NCBI GenBank assembly: GCA_004380135.1
Contig: QXCR01000281.1
Span: forward strand, 1-24,197
From: Stemphylium vesicarium
Lineage: Eukaryota > Ascomycota > Dothideomycetes > Pleosporales > Pleosporaceae
DNA: 24,197 nucleotides
Direction of reading: 5' to 3'
Notes under the pieces: model-generated
What the model was told of the DNA's origin: nothing
The model's database searches: none
What the model saw: only the letters and a program-made list of their open reading frames with translations
Translations under genes and position numbers: made by a program
Part shown: piece by piece, positions 1-9,903 of the stretch
How positions within the stretch are numbered: position 1 is the stretch's first letter
Layout of the letters: each line of letters begins with the position of its first letter

Positions 1-858
1 CTTAAGTAAGCACTAGTACTCTTTTAGCTAGAATAGCACTACTGTAGCTATTACGTTCTTGTATACGTAATCTATGACGTAGAAATTACGTATATCTAGG
101 TTATCTATTAGTAAGATAGAATATTCTAGATAACCTAGCATTTGTATATAATAACGAGTAGACAGCGACAATACCTCGGTGTCTAACTCCCCCCTTTATA
201 TCTAATAGATATACTTTTAACTCTAGTTCCTATCTTCCGCTATTACTAATACTATTACTAATAGTATTAGTAATCCTCCTCTATACCTTTTCTTACATAT
301 AGGAACTATAGTAAAGATAGTAGTAAATCAGTAAGAGGTTATAAATCTCTATAGCTATAGTAATAGTAGTATTATTATTAGCTATATTATTAAGTATAAA
401 ATAGCCTAATTTAGCGCTATTAATACTAAATTACTATAATATTTAGTTAATAATCTTAGCTATCCTTACGCCTATATAGGCACTTATAAGCTAAGAAAGT
501 ATAATAAGTAGATCTATAAGCTCGCCTAAGGAGCTTATAAAGTACGTAATAACGCCTAAGAAGCTTTATTTACTTCTTAGTATTATCTATCTATTAAAGC
601 TAATATATATCTTACTTAGCGTATTAGATAGCTTAATAATAATATAGGGTTATAGATAGTTATAGAGACGTATAACGTATCTTAAGATACTATTATAGCT
701 TATCTATAGTATAATTACTACTTTTAAGTTAGCTGTTAGGCCGGTTAAGGCCAGATGACGATTTATACTATCTTGCACCATGATTAGTAGTTCACTGATC
801 ATACGTACCTTTTAGGTTGCATGGCGTAGTGGTGCAGGGCTGCGTCCTGACATTAGCT
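1..858 (-). pseudogene. hAT transposase remnant, catalytic-domain part, RIP-mutated
   Basis: Read on the minus strand, this AT-rich stretch gives a hAT-superfamily transposase broken by many TAG/TAA stops. The clearest part lies at about 365-600: a segment like SKIYISFNR followed by a stop where Trp is expected (family pattern 'SKIHISFDxWT'), then SFLGVIAYF, then KLGYFILNNIANNN at about 369-413 (family pattern 'GYFVLDNAxNND'). The aspartates expected at the catalytic RNase-H-like positions read as Asn, as RIP would produce. About 742-858 is less mutated and stays mostly open in the same frame, but I could not align it to the family. The gene continues off the left edge. To the right the same gene resumes beyond the MITE (1299-1679) and again beyond the LTR retrotransposon (8682-9060). 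Family assignment is from remembered motifs, not a search. Confidence 0.7.
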
Positions 859-1290
859 TAGACTGGCAAATGGGTCTAGGTTAGGTTGGGGTTAGGTCGT
901 CTTAGCAGCGGCCCTAACCTAACCTAATACTAATCTAAGATAATTAGTAATAGTATAGAGATAAAATTAGATTAGTCTTAAGTAAGGCTAGATATAGGCT
1001 AAACTATAGTAAGAGTTAAAGTTAGGTTAGTTAAAAATAGCTATAAATTTAGATAGCTACGCTACCTACGCATTATAATAAAGCTATATATAAAGGAGTT
1101 ATAATAAATAACTATAATAATATAGAAGCTCTATATAAGCGGCTTTTTTAGAGGAGAATAAGATAATCTAACTTTAATCTAGCCTAGCCCCGTGCTAGAG
1201 TGGCCCCACCCCAACCCCGACTCTGGTCCTTGCAGCCCATAACCTAACCCCAACCTAGCCCGCGGTTGCCCCAACCCATTTGCCAGCCTA
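859..1290. mobile_element. Non-autonomous hAT-type MITE with 8-bp target duplication
   Basis: The left end reads TAGACTGGCAAATGGGT and the right end is its inverted copy with one mismatch (TAGGCTGGCAAATGGGT when reversed). The element is flanked by the perfect 8-bp direct repeat CATTAGCT at 851-858 and 1291-1298. Eight-bp duplications and TAG/CAG-like termini are the hallmark of the hAT superfamily. At 432 bp with no coding capacity it must be mobilised in trans. Subterminal G-rich repeats (GGTTAGGTTGGGGTTAGGT near 875 and an inverted relative near 1240) are the kind of array hAT transposases bind. The outer 60-90 bp are intact while the centre (about 930-1185) is heavily AT-mutated. Confidence 0.82.
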
Positions 1291-1298
1291 CATTAGCT

Positions 1299-1679
1299 AC
1301 TTTTAATATAGCTTAAAACTCTAGGCGCTTAAACTTAAATAATAAGTAGTTACTTTTAATAAGCTAAGTAACTATCTTAAAGGGAAATAGCTATATATTA
1401 AAGCTAGTAAGGGCGTTGTATATATTCTAAGGCACCTTACCGCCTATTATATAATATAAGCGTAGGGTGTATTCTATTATACTTACTACTAGAGCGGCGG
1501 GTTTATTAGGGTTGTAGATCTAGTGGGCGGTGTTAAGGTAATGTGCTACTATTAATAGCGAGGTAGTAGTGTCGTAGATGCCGCTATAGGCTTTGTGATA
1601 CCTAAGATAGCAGATTTTGCACACAAAATAGACCTTGCTGCTAAGCTAAGGGACGGTAGAGTTAATGCGATAGCTATAG
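1299..1679 (-). pseudogene. hAT transposase remnant, BED-type zinc finger part
   Basis: This is the middle segment of the minus-strand hAT transposase that continues from 8682-9060. The minus strand encodes KVYFVCKICYLRYHK with Cys-x2-Cys at 1610-1621, then GIYDTTTSLLIVAHYLNTAH. That matches the BED-like finger at the start of fungal hAT transposases ('FxCKxCHxxK...GIYDTTxS...HLxxxH'). A following piece, YSYFPLRQLLSLL, fits the start of the next domain. The part nearest the LTR element (about 1500-1679) is scarcely mutated; the rest is RIP-like. The segment is bounded on the left by the MITE duplication and on the right by the GCATA duplication of the chromovirus. Confidence 0.72.
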
Positions 1680-1684
1680 GCATA

Positions 1685-2188
1685 TGTTACAGATAACAAG
1701 CAAAGGCCTCTCCTGGACGAAGGATGCGATGTTGGCAACTAACAGTCGCACAAACCGTTAGGTAATAATTAGCGTAGGGCGTACAAATCACGTGACCTGG
1801 CCTCCCGCTAAGATAGGATATCCCGCTAAGAAAGGGATATTAGGGTAGTAAAGGAAGCTAAGTCCTTCTAAACCTCCTATAGAAGGATACACCTAAGAGA
1901 TACTAGAGAGAATATAAGACTTAGTAATAAGAATATAAGAATAGAAAGGTTTTATTATTTCTCTTATTATAGTTAACTTATTTAATTTATAACTCTTTAA
2001 TAGTTATATCTCTTATCTAAATTACTAACTAGTTATTCTATTACTTATATAGAATTAAATTATCTTTATTTAAATATCTACTATTCTACTTAGTTACTAG
2101 ATAACTCTACAGGCCTACCGCTATATAATACCTCGCCTACCTTAGTATAGACTAGAACTAGAGAAGTATTACTAAACCCTATATAACA
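1685..2188 (+). repeat. 5' LTR of the chromovirus
   Basis: This 504-bp repeat is collinear with 8178-8681. It begins TGTTACAGATAACAAG and ends TATATAACA. Its first 110-130 bp keep CpA/TpG, while the inner part is RIP-mutated. The 3' copy shows the mirror pattern. A diverged relative of this LTR lies at 19849-20119. Confidence 0.93.
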
Positions 2189-2350
2189 CTTTAACTACCT
2201 ACGGACTCTATAGAAGGTATTCACTAATAAAACGCTTTAAAAAAACTAAGAAGAGCTCTTATATTAGTAGCAGCTAATAGAAGACACGCACCGGCTACGC
2301 TAGCTATAGTGCTAGGTCCTAGCGAGACCTACCCACCTACTAATAATAAA

Positions 2351-3330
2351 ATGCTCGAGAACTCTAAGTCTAAGAATAATAATAATATCTAGATAGAGTT
2401 AGTTAGAGATCTTAAGCGCTAGCTTAGGGCTTAGGTAAGATAGACTACTATCTTAATAGAACTAGTAAACTAGCTTATAGCTTAAGTTATAGCTACGCCT
2501 AATAAACGCCTAAAACTACTATCTAAGATAGCAGCTCTAGAAAAGTATAATAGTAGCTAAACTAAACTCTACTTATTTCTTACGAATATTAAACTATTCT
2601 ATAAGTTTAATAGCGCACTTAATAATTAAGGAAAGATTATTATAGCTAGTATATATATAAAAGAAAAAGCGGCTAGCTAGATATAGCCTCACGTAGAAGA
2701 CTACCTTAAGAACCCTATTAGAGGAGGCACTAAGTTAGAAATATAATACTTATTTATAAGCTAGACTAACTTTAGGGAAGAAATAGGATATATCTTTAGA
2801 GAAGTAGATTTTTAGAATTAGATAGAGAAAGTAATTACTTATCTAAAATAGACTAAGTTAGTATCCTTATACACTACTAAGTTTAAGTAGCTATAGTTAT
2901 GTATTAACTAGGATAACGTAGTGTTAAGAACTATATATAAGAACGGTCTAAAGAAAACGATTAAGGATAGCTTAGTTTATTATGACAAACTAGCAAATCT
3001 ACACTCGCTAGTAGAACTAGCTACCCGTATTAATAATAGGCTATAGAAACGCTATTAATAAAAGACTTAAAATTGCTTTATTCCTACTAATACGAAGAGG
3101 TTCTACTAGAATATTTAGATTAATAAGAAAGGAGACGTAATTATAACTAATTAAGTATAAGCTAAGAATTGTAAACCTAAGAGAAAGTTTAATAATAGAC
3201 TTTCTAAGGAAGAGTATTAGAAACGCTATAATAATAAAGTATATCTCTAATATAGAAAGGAAGGATACTTCTATAGAGACTACCTAGAAAATAATAAGAG
3301 ATAATAGAGAGCTATTAAGATTAGGATAAT
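2351..3330 (+). pseudogene. gag remnant with mutated CCHC zinc knuckle
   Basis: A frame opening at ATG 2351 (MLENSKSKNNNN) runs through the gag region with frequent TAG stops that fit lost Trp/Gln codons. An Asn/Lys-rich middle matches the capsid region in position only. The nucleocapsid knuckle is at 3242-3283, where the family pattern C-x2-C-GKEGH-x4-C is still aligned. All four zinc ligands now read Tyr (TGY to TAY three times and CAC to TAC once), with one internal stop and Gly-to-Arg. These are exactly the changes expected from RIP. The protein would have packaged element RNA. The end coordinate is approximate. Confidence 0.75.
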
Positions 3331-4049
3331 TAGATAGGGCACGCCCTATTCTAAGAAATAGTCTACTAATAGTAATATTAGTAATATAGAACTATATAAG
3401 GAAGCTTAGCTATTAGATAACGCCACGTATAAGCTCCTCCCTTAAGTAGTTAAAGCTAAGAATATAGTAAGTTAGAATAAGGTTTAACTAACTAACTTAA
3501 AAGTCTACGTAGTAATAGTATAATAGCGCTTATAAGACTAATAATACTAGAAGTGCGGATAAGATACGCACCTAGTAAATAAATATAGTTAAAGAGAATA
3601 GATTACTATTACTAGCTAAGAAGCTAAGGAAATAATAAAGAAAGCTTTTAATAAATAACTATACTTTAAAGAAGTTATTATAGAAGAAGATAAAGAACCC
3701 TCTAAATTAAAAAGAGAACCTTAATAGACTTATAGAAAGAATTAAGCCTAGAAAGATATAAATAAGAATAGACTAATTAAGAATAAATAGTATATAAAAA
3801 ATATACCTATAGGCTAGGGGCCTATTCCCTATAACCTCTTATATTAGACGTTCTACTATAGAGATAACTACGGAACCCACTATAACACTAAGTACGGCGT
3901 AGGTTACTTTCCTAGGAAAAGGAAAGATAAGTAGTTAAAAAACTAGAATGCCGCTAGGGATAAGGTTACGCTAGTGTAGGTAGTCCTAAAACGACTCTCT
4001 ATAATATATAAGACACGAATCTATAGAACCTTAGATTAAGAATAGAAGT

Positions 4050-7000
4050 TATAGTATATAGACATAAAATAATAGCGACTATTAATAGTAGTGCTATCTA
4101 GATAATTATCTCGTTATAAGTAGTAGAAAGATGTAATATACTCTACTAGGCTAAGAAATAGCTAGTATAAGTAGTATTAGCTAATAATAACCTTATAGGA
4201 TATAGGGGCGGTATAATAAGACTAGAGACCTAACTAGTATTACTAAACGTAGTAAGAATTTAAGACTAGATAAATATTAATATTATAGATCTTAGAGAAG
4301 AAGACATATTAATTAGCTATAATTAGTTAATTAAGTATAACCTAGCTATTAATTAGCTAAAGAAGACGATACTTAGCTAAGAACCTGCGCGCAAGGTTGC
4401 TAGAGTATAGAAAGAGACACGCCTAATAGTCTAGAGCTTACCTAATAATAGAAGAATTAGTAAGATCTCACCTTATAAGATCGCGAAGATCTATAAGAAG
4501 GACCCTAAGAGAATAGAAGTTATATAATTAAAATGCGCTATAACTATAAAGAAAGGGCCTATACTACTAGATATTTTAAAGAAATATAATATAAATAAGT
4601 TTAGAGAACTATTTAAGGAAATAGAAGTAACTAAGTTAGTAGACTATTAGGAGTGGGATTACGAGATCTATATCTAAGAAGAAGCTAAGCTCGTCCCAGA
4701 ACTAATATACTTAATCGCGCCTAAGCACGAGCTAAAATTGCGCGAGTACCTTAGAAAAAACCTAAGTAAATGATTTATCCGCGAAAGCGATAGCCTAATA
4801 GCTTCGCCTATACTATTTATTAAGAAAGCTAATAGAAAGTAGTAACTATATATTAACTACTAAAGAGTAAATAGTAGTATAATAAAGAATTAATACCTAC
4901 TACTACTAATAACAGAGCTTATAGATTAACTTTAAAGAGTAAAGTAGTTTACTAAATTTAATATTTAAGAAGAATTTTACTATATTTAAATTACTAAAGA
5001 ATACGAGTAGAGAATAGCCTTTAAAATAAAGTATAGACTATATAAGTATATAGTTATATTATTTAGATTAATAAACGCGCTAGTAACCTTTTAAGTAGTT
5101 ATTAATAAGGTACTCTATAAGTATCTAGGAATCTTTATAGTAGCCTACCTAGATAATATACTAGTATATTCTAAGGGCACGCTTAAAGAATATATAAAAT
5201 ATACAAAGAAGGTACTATAGAAGCTTAAATAATATAAGCTATACTTATAACTTATAAAGTATAAATTCTATATAAAAGAAATAGAATTCTTAAGATTTAT
5301 TATCTTAATAAAAGGTATAAAAATAAATTTAAAGAAGATCTAGACTATATAAGAGTAGTTAACTTCTAAAATAGTTAAGAACGTATAATTCTTTCTAGAA
5401 TTTATAAACTTTTATAAAAAGTTTATTAGAAACTACTTCTAAATTATAATACTATTTATAGAGATTATAAAAAAAGAAGTAAGATTTAAATAGGAAAAGA
5501 AATACTAAGAGGCTTTTAATTAACTAAAGTAGGTATTCCTTAAAGCCTCTATACTTAAGATATATAACTCTAGACGTAAGACGCGAGTTAAGACTAACGC
5601 GTTAGATTACGCACTTAGCGCTATACTATTATAGCTATATAATAATAGAAAATAGAGACTAGTATTCTACTATTCTAAGAAGTTCTCTAGAGTAGAACTT
5701 AACTATAATATTTATAATAAGGAACTACTTAGAGTAGTTAATATCTTTAAATAATAAGAAGTATACTTATTAGAACTTCTAGACTTAATTAATATATTTT
5801 CTAATTACTAAAACCTAATAAGTTTTATAATAACTAAGAAACTTAATAGAAGATAAGTCTAATAGGCTAAGATACTCTCTTAGTTTAACTTTAAGATTAC
5901 TTACTAAGCTAGATTACTTAATAGAGCCGCGGACGCTCTAAGCCGAAGGTCCGATCTACGAGAAGAAGGCCATTAGGAGCCACATGACGCTCTACTCAAG
6001 AAAATGCCCGACGGCAGCCTAAAGTACAACCAGCCGGAACTGGCTAGAACAGCCAAGGTAACCGCGCGAGTAGAAACGCTACAACAACATTGGCAGCAGA
6101 AAGCAGCCAACTGGCAGTTCGAGCCCGAGGCAAACGGCTCCAACGAACTATTATAGGACGAAAAGGAGTACCAAAATATAGTTTTGAAAGAACGAACCTA
6201 TATACCCCTATATATAAGAAAGGACCTTATTATAGAACTATATAAGTCCTAGAAATATAGATACGCAGGACTAGAGGAAATAGTCTAATAACTAGTAAAG
6301 GTGTTCGCTATACCACGCTTATAAGCGTAGGTATAGAATATCCTAGATAACTATTTAGTATATTACTAGAATAAGCCTAAGAGATATAAGCTCTATAGCC
6401 TACTATAACCCTTATAGCTACTAGAATAACTATAGACTAGTATAATAATAGACTTTATTATAAAGCTCTTAAAATTACTAGAACTAGAATTAGAAAGACT
6501 CTATAATACTATTCTAATAATCGTATATTAATTAACTAAAGAAGTAAAGTTTATACCTACTAAAAAAACTATTATAGTAGATAAATGCGCGTATAAGGTC
6601 TCTAAGGCACTAGTATTAGAGTATAGGATATCTAAAGAGTTTATTACTAATTATAATAAACTATTTATATCTAAGTATTAGGATACGTTCTTAGCAAAAT
6701 TAGGCGTTAAGAAAAAGCTTTTAATAAGCTTCTACCCTAAAATAGATAGCTAGATAGAATAAATAAACTAGATACTAGAATAGTATCTAAGGATATACGC
6801 TAATAAGCTATAAGATAACTAGATTAAACTCTTACTAATAGCTTAATTAGTCTATAATAGCACGAAATTAGCGACTATAAAGCACTTACTACACTATATA
6901 AACTACGAATATAAGCTAGTTACTTATTAAGATCTAAAGTAAATAGAAAGTATTATAGTAAGCGTAAATAATAAAGCCTACCTTATACAAGAACTATATA

Positions 7001-7480
7001 AAAAACTAAGTAAGAATATAGCTTAGAGAAATCTTATAATATCTAAGAGCGTAAATAAGTAAAGAATTAAGAGACTAATCTTTAAGAAGAGAGATAAAGT
7101 TCTTTTATTAAGATAAAATTTAAAAGTTAAGAGGCTATATAGAAAATTAGATAACCTTTAAATAGAACTTTTTAAAGTTCTAGAGGTAATAAGCTTAGTA
7201 AACTATAGACTTTAGTTACTACTAGATATATATATTTACTCTATCTTCTATAAGAAACTACTAGAACTAGTACCTCTAAATACTAAGCTAGTAATAGATA
7301 TAAAGTTTAAAGATAATAAATATAAAGTTAAAAAAATTAAGAATCTATAGAAGTTTAGAAGTTAGTAAAAGTACTTAATTAAGTAAAAAGAGTAGCTTAA
7401 GAGTTATAATACTTAGAAACCTAAAGAAAATCTAATAAATTATAAGTTACTAATATAGAAGTACTACTAGAAGTTTCTAA
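4050..7480 (+). pseudogene. pol remnant: protease, RT, RNase H, integrase, chromodomain
   Basis: One plus-strand frame carries the whole polyprotein through many stops. The protease active site DSGA reads NSSA at 4084-4095. Reverse transcriptase spans about 4640-5190, with LREYLRKNLSK, SPILFIKKA and YINY motifs, and the catalytic YLDD changed to YLDN at 5146-5157. The RNase H 'TDASDYA' motif reads TNALDYA near 5593-5613, and its end at about 5920-5950 reads ADALSRRSDLREEGH without mutation. The integrase core has Asp at 6451-6453, a second Asp now Asn (6649-6651) and Glu at 6757-6759. A C-terminal chromodomain (YKVKKIKN..., then the 'WKG' region) spans about 7321-7452. The chromodomain places it among chromoviruses, which tend to integrate into H3K9-methylated chromatin. 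Confidence 0.87.
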
Positions 7481-7549
7481 AGAAATTAGAATTATATCTA
7501 TAAAAAATAAGGAGTAATTAAAAGAAGAATTAAAGACGTTAGCCTATAA

Positions 7550-8040
7550 CTAGCCTAGATTAGCTAATAGTTTAGGTAGTGGCGGTTCGACAAGAAAATC
7601 CGTACTAGGGGCAGAGCTCCCCTCGGCCTCCTCTTGCGCCCGATCCTGGAGACTCAGGATGGCGTGATCACGATCGGCGTACGATCGCTCGAGAGCCTCA
7701 GTTCTCGCAAGTTCAACACGAAGCCGAGCGGTCTCCGCGGCAGCCTGAGCCTGACGTTCCTCAGCCTCAAGCAAGGCCAAACGCTGCCTGCGCTTCTCCG
7801 CCTCAACCTTCTCCCACTCTTCCTCGGAAACGAAGAGACTACACTCCGCCTTCACGGAAATATAACCAGCATAACGATTAGTTATAGTATCTATAAAATA
7901 GCGAAGATTCTTCTCCTCGTACTACTTATAATAGAATGTTATCTCTAGACTTTTTTCCCTTATGCGGTTAGTATAATTTCGGCGCTAAGAAGTTGAATTC
8001 TAGGGATAGACGCGACGAGACGTGGCGGCTTTAGGTATAA
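7550..8040 (-). pseudogene. Antisense accessory ORF of the chromovirus, coiled-coil protein
   Basis: On the minus strand, opposite to gag-pol and between the integrase and the 3' LTR, a frame runs from about 8040 to a stop at 7550. From 7857 to 7550 it is intact and normal in base composition. It encodes an acidic, Glu/Ala/Arg-rich heptad-like segment (SEEEWEKVEAEKRRQRLALL and onward) predicted to be a coiled coil, ending in a Pro-rich tail. Upstream the same frame continues into RIP-mutated DNA with only TAG stops at positions that fit former Trp or Gln codons, for example before YEEKNLRYFIDTITNRYAGY. The true start is not visible. I do not recognise the protein. It may be an element-encoded extra gene or a captured host fragment. 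Confidence 0.5.
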
Positions 8041-8163
8041 TTAGGAAGGTATAGAGAATAAGAAAAACGCACTATAATAGGCTTACTAAAGCCTTATATA
8101 TAGCCCGCACTTAACTACGTAGTATAGGAAAATAATAATCTAGAGTATTAAGATAATAACTCT

Positions 8164-8177
8164 AAGAGAGGAGGTAG
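8164..8177 (+). other. Polypurine tract before the 3' LTR
   Basis: The purine run AAGAGAGGAGGTAG directly abuts the 3' LTR start. This is the expected primer site for plus-strand DNA synthesis of an LTR retrotransposon. Confidence 0.75.
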
Positions 8178-8681
8178 TATTATAGATAATAAGTAAAGGC
8201 CTCTTCTAGATAAAAGATATAATATTAGTAACTAATAGTCGCATAAACTATTAGGTAATAATTAGCGTAGAGTGTATAAATTACGTAACCTAGCCTCCCG
8301 CTAAGATAGGACATCCCGCTAAGAAAGAGATATTAGGGTAGTAAGAGAAGCTAGGTCCTTCTAAACCTCCTATAGAAGGATACACCTAAGAGATACTAAG
8401 AAGAATATAGGACTTAGTAATAAGGATATAAGAATAGAAAGGTTTTATTATTTTTCTTATTATAGTTAACTTATTTAGTTTATAACTCTCTAATAATTAT
8501 ATCTCTTACTTAAATTACTAACTAGTTATTCTATTACTTATATAAAATTAAATTATTTTTACCTAAATACCTACTATTCTACTTAGTCGCTAGATAACTC
8601 TACGGGCCTACCGCCATACAATACCTCGCCTGCCTTAGTACGGACCAGGACCAGAGAAGTATCGCCGAACCCCGTATAACA
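8178..8681 (+). repeat. 3' LTR of the chromovirus
   Basis: This repeat is 504 bp, the same length as the 5' copy. Its start is RIP-changed (TATTATAGATAATAAG in place of TGTTACAGATAACAAG). Its last 100 bp or so are intact and end CCCCGTATAACA. The duplication GCATA follows at once. Confidence 0.93.
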
Positions 8682-9060
8682 GCATAGATCTAGCTTTTCT
8701 TATGCTTCTGCGGCGCAAGCGGTGCCCTATAACTAGGCAGCCTTAGCTAAATGATATCATCAAAGTTGTTAGCAAAGCGCGTGTCAAACCCTGCCGCTAG
8801 CAACTACCCTACTGTGCTGTTGTTATTAGCTGAAGCAACTGTAGGAGCGCGTGAGGCGGCGGTAGGTGCAACAATAGCCCCCTCTAGCTGCGATTCACGC
8901 AGCTTAAGCTCAAATGCGTCATCCTTAGACAGCGGTTAACTCCCTTGCTGGCTGGCAGTAAGTAGTGCGCGTGGGGAGGACAGGTGCGTTAGCGCAGGCG
9001 TTGATAATGCAGGTAATGTTTGACGTGCTAGCGTTATTAGTGTAGTTACCTGCGCGCGCT
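8682..9060 (-). pseudogene. hAT transposase remnant, N-terminal part
   Basis: Minus-strand reading gives a Ser/Ala/Thr-rich N-terminal region, then PLSKDDAFELKLRESQLEG, then FANNFDDII (stop) LRLPSYRAPLAPQKHKKS (stop) IY. That runs directly, after removal of the LTR element and one GCATA copy, into the zinc-finger segment at 1679 and below. The pattern 'FDxIxWxRLPxYxxPL...KKSWIYxxGYR' is typical of the lead-in to fungal hAT BED fingers. Stops fall at expected Trp/Gln codons. Most of this piece is barely RIP-mutated. The exact start codon is not resolved. Confidence 0.68.
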
Positions 9061-9468
9061 TTATTAGGCGATTTTCTAGCGTTATAAAGTTAAGCTAAGC
9101 TTACCTATCTTTTTTAGTAAGTTTAGTTTACGCTTAGAGTGCGTTATAGTAGCGTTAAGAGAAAAATAAAGAAAAAACTATAGGTTATTTACTAAACTAA
9201 GGTCTATATCTCTATTAGCTAATATTATAGCTACTAAGCCCTATACATACTAGCCTATAAGTAAGAGAAGATAAGATAAAACCTAGGCTATATACCCTAA
9301 GGCCTATATAATAGCTAATAATAATTTCTAATTTTAAAGAATTATTAGATATACTAAAACTATAGGACTATTAGGCCTTTTAGGCTATTTAATTAGGCTT
9401 TTACTTTTAGCTTAAATTAAATAGACTAATTACGTATTAGGCTGAATAATCCGTTAACGGGAAACTGA
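9061..9468. other. AT-rich RIP-mutated stretch, no gene seen
   Basis: About 400 bp dominated by TA-rich sequence that probably represents the 5' leader and terminal region of the hAT element. I could not identify its terminal inverted repeat. Composition changes sharply near 9440, where the monooxygenase remnant begins. Confidence 0.5.
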
Positions 9469-9873
9469 CGGATTGTTGACATGTCTGCCTACTACACCAC
9501 CAAGCCTTCGATCTGCCTTGTAGGTGACGCTGCACATGCCTCGACGCCTCAACAGGGGCCTGGAGCTGGCATGTGTATCGAGGATGTCCACGTTCTTAGC
9601 GAGCTGTTGTCGGCATGTCGTCAGAAAGAATAACTTACAAATGTGTTCCATGCGTACGATGCAGTCCGAAGACCGCGCAGTCAGAGACTAGTGACGACAA
9701 GCAAGGAGGCTGGTAAGCTGTGGGAGTTTGATGGAGAAGGTGCAAGTGATGATTTAGATGCTTTGCGAAGCAATGCGCTATCGAGGATGGATTGGATTTG
9801 GGATCATGAGATATCGAAGGACCTTATGACAGCGAAACTTATGATGAAAGAAGGCCTGCCGAACCCTCCGTAG
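9469..9873 (+). pseudogene. 3' remnant of a salicylate-hydroxylase-like FAD monooxygenase
   Basis: The frame reads ...YYTTKPSICLVGDAAHASTP, QQGPGAGMCIEDVHVLSELL, one TAA stop, then VFHAYDAVRRPRSQRLVTTS and KEAGKLWEFDGEG to a TAG at 9871-9873. The GD motif (GDAAHAS-x-P) that binds the FAD ribityl chain and the AYDAxRRPRSQ segment are typical of class A flavoprotein monooxygenases such as salicylate hydroxylase, which decarboxylate and hydroxylate aromatic acids using NAD(P)H and oxygen. Only about the last 135 residues of a usual 400-450 remain; the N-terminal Rossmann GxGxxG part is absent. The in-frame TAA (near 9630) would be CAA before a single C-to-T change. The fragment lies convergent to the RTA1 gene, 30 bp away. 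Confidence 0.83.
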
Positions 9874-9903
9874 TCTTGGAATGTCGCAACCAGATACAAT
9901 CTA

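Larger units (their letters stand above)
1685..8681 (+). mobile_element. Complete Ty3/gypsy chromovirus LTR retrotransposon, RIP-inactivated
   Basis: The element is bounded by two 504-bp LTRs that start TGTTA/TATTA and end TAACA, and by the perfect target duplication GCATA at 1680-1684 and 8682-8686. In order on the plus strand it holds gag with a CCHC knuckle, protease, reverse transcriptase, RNase H, integrase and a chromodomain, then a polypurine tract. That order is Ty3/gypsy (Metaviridae-type), chromovirus clade. Every domain carries stops at former Trp/Gln codons and Asp-to-Asn or Cys-to-Tyr changes, so the copy is dead. It sits inside a hAT transposase gene. No tRNA primer-binding site was recognised after the 5' LTR; the tract there may be mutated. 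Confidence 0.93.

Noticed and set aside
870..1260. TTAGG-like repeats resembling telomere sequence
   Set aside because: The repeats are GGTTAGGTTGGGG rather than TTAGGG arrays, occur in inverted orientation at both ends of a unit with an 8-bp target duplication, and are better explained as subterminal repeats of a MITE.
2189..2230. tRNA primer-binding site after the 5' LTR
   Set aside because: The sequence CTTTAACTACC does not clearly match a tRNA 3' end, and RIP may have altered it; not called.
7634..7948. 104-codon plus-strand open frame
   Set aside because: It overlaps the minus-strand coiled-coil frame, has no protein-like features and ends in RIP sequence.
8751..8939. 62-codon plus-strand open frame
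   Set aside because: It is the antisense of the hAT transposase N-terminal segment, whose minus-strand reading matches the family lead-in to the zinc finger.
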